Origin: Anaspis maculata
Taxonomy: Eukaryota; Arthropoda; Insecta; Coleoptera; Scraptiidae
Direction of reading: 5' to 3'
DNA: 64,000 nucleotides
NCBI GenBank assembly: GCA_949128115.1
Contig: OX421968.1
Coordinates: 55,507,423-55,571,422 of the forward strand
The notes under the pieces are model-generated. The model was not told the origin of the DNA. It worked only from the letters and a program-made list of their open reading frames with translations, and made no database searches. This document shows positions 60,195-64,000 of the stretch, piece by piece. The first letter of the stretch is position 1. Every line of letters starts with the position of its first letter. Position numbers and translations under genes: made by a program.

Positions 60195-60953
60195 GTCTTT
60201 TTCGAGCGAGTAACTTTTTGTAACCGGTTGGTTATTAGCGATTGACATTAGATTGACAGATACTGTCATTTTTTTGACATCTGACAGATTCTCCGCATTT
60301 ATCGCTAAAACGTTGCGGTTATAACTTTGGTTATCAGCATTTGGCGGGAAAAGAGGGACTGCTAGCTTCAAATAGTTACGTACTTGTACTTGTCTCTGTT
60401 ACATACCGTGTACTTGAACCATTTGTAATCTAGGATAGCTTTGAAGGTGAAAAACTCAGTCATTTAGCCAATCCAGTCACTTGAATCGATGAACATCTCG
60501 TTTCCGAAGTCACCCGGGTGGGCCCCAGTCAGAGCCCTGATTACTAATTTTGTGGATCACACGTGTATCGTGATCACATCACACATACAATTTCTATGAA
60601 ATCCTGTTTGTTTTCTTGTTCATGGTGTAATACCGAAGGAACAATAAATAGTTATATTGAATTGAATTGAAAATCAACTGTTCATATTTCTACTATATAA
60701 ATATAGGAGGTATGACAAGTACTTTCAGGATTAAACCACCATCAGGCGGCCATCGGACATCTGGATTACCCGATGTTCTTGTGGGTCCATAACCAGCCTC
60801 ATGACCAGGTTATGAAATGTATAACCGGTGATGTTATCAAAATGGCGGCACTTCCTTTACCGCTTACAACCAATTTTCGCTCAAACGTCAAATTCTATAA
60901 CCAAGACTAACCAAGACTAACCGACAATGAACGGTTACTCGCTCGAAAAAGAC
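60195..60953. mobile_element. TA-flanked TIR element, GTCTTTTTCGAGCG ends
   Basis: The ends GTCTTTTTCGAGCGAGTAAC and GTTACTCGCTCGAAAAAGAC are perfect inverted repeats; TA at 60193-60194 and 60954-60955. It contains a LINE-like tail (GGAACAATAAATAGTTATATTGAATTGAATTG, 60638-60670). No transposase. Confidence 0.85.
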
Positions 60954-61279
60954 TAGTGTCAACTGTCACTCAGTCAAGAAGGCCATGCATTTTCCACCCG
61001 GGGCGGAAAGTGGTTGCCGTGGTTACGCGGAAGCGGAAAATAAAAAGTCAATAATTAATCACTTTCCAACTTCTTAAAAGTCAATAATAAGTCTATTACA
61101 ATAATGGTTGTGAATAAAATATTTCACGATTCTAAATTTTGAGCTGTTTTTGTACACAAGTACATAATAAGTTTTTGGATTATACTTTTTATTTGCTATT
61201 TTATACTGTATTTTTATAGCGTTTAGATCCCCGATGACGTCTTTTCAGCCGAAAGATAGTTCGGATGGGATAATAAATA

Positions 61280-61335
61280 GGTGAATAGGCCCTCACGGGC
61301 GTGAGGCTCAATAGCGCACTTTTCTTTTGAACGAT
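61280..61335 (+). repeat. Family-W terminal hairpin, solo
   Basis: GTGAATAGGCCCTCACGGGCGTGAGGCTCAATAGCGCACTTTTC matches the termini of the repeats at 14466, 54466 and 55135. Confidence 0.7.
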
Positions 61336-61510
61336 CAGTGGATGCAATATGTCAATTATTAGGCTTCTACCGTTATTTAGATAGGATTTTGCCTAATTCG
61401 TTTTTAAAGACTATGAGCTACCCATCAAGAGTATGTTGAAATGCAGGAGATGAAACACATACCTATAATAATGCCAATTTCCTACTTACGTCTAGTTATG
61501 ACATGACTTA

Positions 61511-62582
61511 AACTGCTGGACAACGAAGTGGTCGGTATCGGAAAAATTGTTCGACTTTGAAGACCAGTAACTTCCGATTGCCCGATGCGATTTCCGTTTT
61601 GTTTATTGTGTTGATTAGCCTAATGCTTCCGTGGCCTATCCTGTGGAAGTGAATGTTGAGAGACTTCATGTAAAATTTCTACAGGGTGTTACGTAAAATG
61701 CTGCAAAATTGTACCGACTTCATCCATCGTATCCCCATTTGTCGGAAACAATTTTTTCATGTATTCTTATACAAAAATCATGAAGTGTGGTGTCTTACCT
61801 CGAAACGGTTTTGGAATTATCCGGATTGGAAATTGGAAGTCTAACATCGGAGATATAAATTTTTATTTTGAATGTTACAGATTTGCCTTGTTGGCACGCT
61901 AGATCAAGTCACTTTTGATGAATGGATGTTGACATTGAGCACGATTGTTCGTACAACAGTCCATGACAATTTCACTCTCAACACAACCCGAATATTTGGT
62001 GTGGGGCCAAGCAGGGGCACTTTTTTAAGTGGTTGTCCCTGCCTGTTTTTCGTACGTTGGGTTTCGTCAGAATTTCATCAGAATTTTAGATATGGAACAA
62101 GTTCTATTTGCAGATTCAAGCACCTGAACATGGCAACGATGTGGAACTTCAGTGTCCGAGTGAAGTAAAGTCCCCCTGGACGTTATACTTTTTGTGCTTG
62201 TGCTATGCATGAGTTTCGTAAATCTGCAACATTCAACATAAAAATTTATATCTTTAATGTTAGACTTCCAATCCAGGAAATTCCAAAACTGTTTCGAGAT
62301 AAGACATCACACCTCATAATTTTTGTATTAGAAAATTAAAATAATATATTTTTGGAAAATGGGGGTACTATGAAGTCGTTGCAATTTTGCACCATTTTAC
62401 GTATCACCCTGTAGAAAATTTGCATCAAGTTTCTCAACATTCACTGTTATAGGATGGGTTACGGAAAGATTAAGCTAGTTAACGCAACAAACAAAATGGA
62501 AATCGCAATCGGCAATCGGGAGATATTGACTTCCAAAGTGAGACCATTTTTCCGATACCGACAACGTCGTTGTCCAGCAGTT
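61511..62582. mobile_element. TA-flanked palindrome with unique 0.3-kb centre
   Basis: The ends AACTGCTGGACAACG and CGTTGTCCAGCAGTT with TA outside (61509-61510, 62583-62584). Arms about 61511-61885 and 62215-62582; inner CAGGGTGTTACGTAAAATG (61682) and CATTTTACGTATCACCCTG (about 62394-62412) form a second terminus set. The loop holds a 98-codon open frame (61872-62168) with no known motif. Confidence 0.82.
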
Positions 62583-62719
62583 TAATTGACAACTGGAAAG
62601 TGATTCTGATGACCTACTATCAAGAAAACTGGCCTATTGGCTAATTCAAAATGTTGAACAGTCGAATTGCACTGTCGGAAACACACGCACTGATTTTCAA
62701 TTTGCACAGGCTCGAATAA

Positions 62720-62830
62720 ACTGCAGAGTTTTAACCAAAGGGTCGAGCCGTAGCTTTGCGGTCGTTTTCAAAAATTTGTAACTATTGACCCATGGGTCGC
62801 ATCGAAATTTAGTTTATGTTGAAATGAAGT
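62720..62830 (-). repeat. Third copy of the 13.4-14.2 kb repeat (part)
   Basis: GGGTCGAGCCGTAGCTTTGCGGTCGTTTTCAAAAATTTGTAAC aligns with the end block of the units at 13740-13790 and 14140-14185. Confidence 0.6.
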
Positions 62831-63024
62831 TCAAAGTAGTTCAAAGTAGTTCTCCAAGTATGATCCTGTGCATGTATCCATGTATTTTCATACGAACGGA
62901 TACTGGTCCGCATGTGGTAACTTTGTAACTACATTATTGTGAACTTCAGCATTTAATCGACAACGCCGCACCACACTAAAATGTTAATATTATAATTTTT
63001 TATCGTTATACAGAGGATTTTTAA

Positions 63025-63050
63025 TTAGGTTAGGTTAGGTAAATTAGGTT
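63025..63050 (+). repeat. Short TTAGG-like run
   Basis: ATTAGGTTAGGTTAGGTAAATTAGG contains three consecutive TTAGG-type units, the insect telomere motif; far too short to be a telomere. Confidence 0.5.
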
Positions 63051-64000
63051 TTATAATATCGCGTGATTGTCGGCAAGTCAAAGAGAAAATCAATGAGAAC
63101 TACAAATAGGGGAATGGGCAACCCTTGTTCCATGTACGACCATACAATTAGGGCGAAACTGTAGCGCACGCTGTCTTGCCGACCAACGATTTAATTATAT
63201 TCTTATGATTTATGAACGAACAACTGCAGATAACTTATCATAATTTAACTTCATTACAATTATGCATCTCTTGAAGTAAATGTGTTGCTAAATACCAGGG
63301 ACTAGGTTTTGCCGTGATGAACTTTTAATATGACCGTTTATATATTATAAAGGTTGGATCGCCCATAGAGAATAAATTTTAAGCCAAATGACCCCAATGT
63401 AATTGAGCTTAGCGCTTAGACAATATTAAGATAATTATATTTTACTTACACGAGTTATACAATACCTACATACTTGAGTATGTTAAATGTGAATGACTAA
63501 ATAACGTTTGTTTGCATCATACTATTTTAAATCACTGCATGCATATATTAATAATATCAAATCTTGAGGACAACAGGAGACTAAAAAGAGACAGAGTGGC
63601 GATCAAGTTAACCCAATGATGCAGAAAATAAGCTGGGGTGTGTGGATCTATAAAGGTGTGTAAGTTAGCATCCACTAAAGGCCTTTTAGCAGCCGGCATG
63701 ACACCTGGGCACATACCCCAACTTTCAGGGCAGCACTGGCTCACGTTTCAAGCGCAACGAAATCTTACTCTGATTCTTCGTGTAAATCAAATGCCAATAA
63801 TGGCTGTTTTAAGCTGCCACATTTTAAAACAGCAATTGGAAATCTGAACGAAAGCGAAAGACAAATTCTCTTTAGAAATTGAGAAAATGATCCGGTCATC
63901 AATCCGGCTCTGTATAAATCTCATTTTGAATGGAGTCAGCAAGTCTATTCGACACAGGAATTCATTGTGAGCCGTTTCAAAGGTGCTGGAGTCAGCTGTG
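63051..64000. other. No recognisable feature to the window end
   Basis: Unique-looking AT-rich DNA. A GC-richer part (63630-63960) has a mirrored pair of short frames but no motif or splice pattern that supports a gene. Confidence 0.4.

Overview
The window looks like repeat-dense nuclear DNA of an insect, probably a hemipteran. The evidence is AT-rich sequence, insect-type Ty3/gypsy (mdg1/412-like), Jockey, mariner, hAT and Transib-like elements, a short TTAGG-like run, and no bacterial-style operons or host gene with a clear long coding frame. The species is not proven from the sequence. Almost everything supportable is a transposable element or a repeat, and many are nested in each other.

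Regions. 1-6.7 kb: a 1.9-kb foldback palindrome, then a broken mariner (2497-6028) that carries a Transib-like element (3215-5444) inside its transposase gene; the terminus of a second Transib-like element lies at 6712. 6.7-20.3 kb: a deep nest on the minus strand. An old gypsy LTR and gag start is split by a second gypsy (7100-15794). That gypsy is split by a TA-flanked palindrome, which holds a LINE remnant, then a hAT (8850-11797), then a TAGGTCGCGGG-type element, then another palindrome (9887-11420). Two more palindromes follow (15954-18734 with a hAT MITE inside, and 18737-20333). 20.9-23.2 kb: two adjacent TA-flanked palindromes. 24.7-35.1 kb: a palindrome with tRNA-like sequences in both arms, split by a Mutator-like element candidate (25478-33766) made of minisatellites and a 90-bp satellite, into which a structurally complete gypsy (26709-32855) has inserted. 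36.3-40.9 kb: a full-length Jockey LINE with two intact ORFs. 41.9-45.3 kb: a small TIR element and a palindrome split by a minus-strand LINE fragment. 45.6-48.3 kb: a head-to-head inverted duplication with a small spliced candidate gene in each arm. 48.4-62.6 kb: more palindromes, MITEs and minisatellites. The last 1.4 kb has little that can be recognised.

How the parts relate. The gypsy (gag, protease, RT, RNase H, integrase) and the Jockey (ORF1 zinc knuckles, endonuclease, RT) are the only apparently complete coding systems. Most other elements are non-autonomous and would need transposases supplied from elsewhere. The dominant theme is a set of long, non-coding inverted repeats with CAGGGTG termini and TA target duplications, resembling mariner ends. 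Read-through of these would give long hairpin RNAs.
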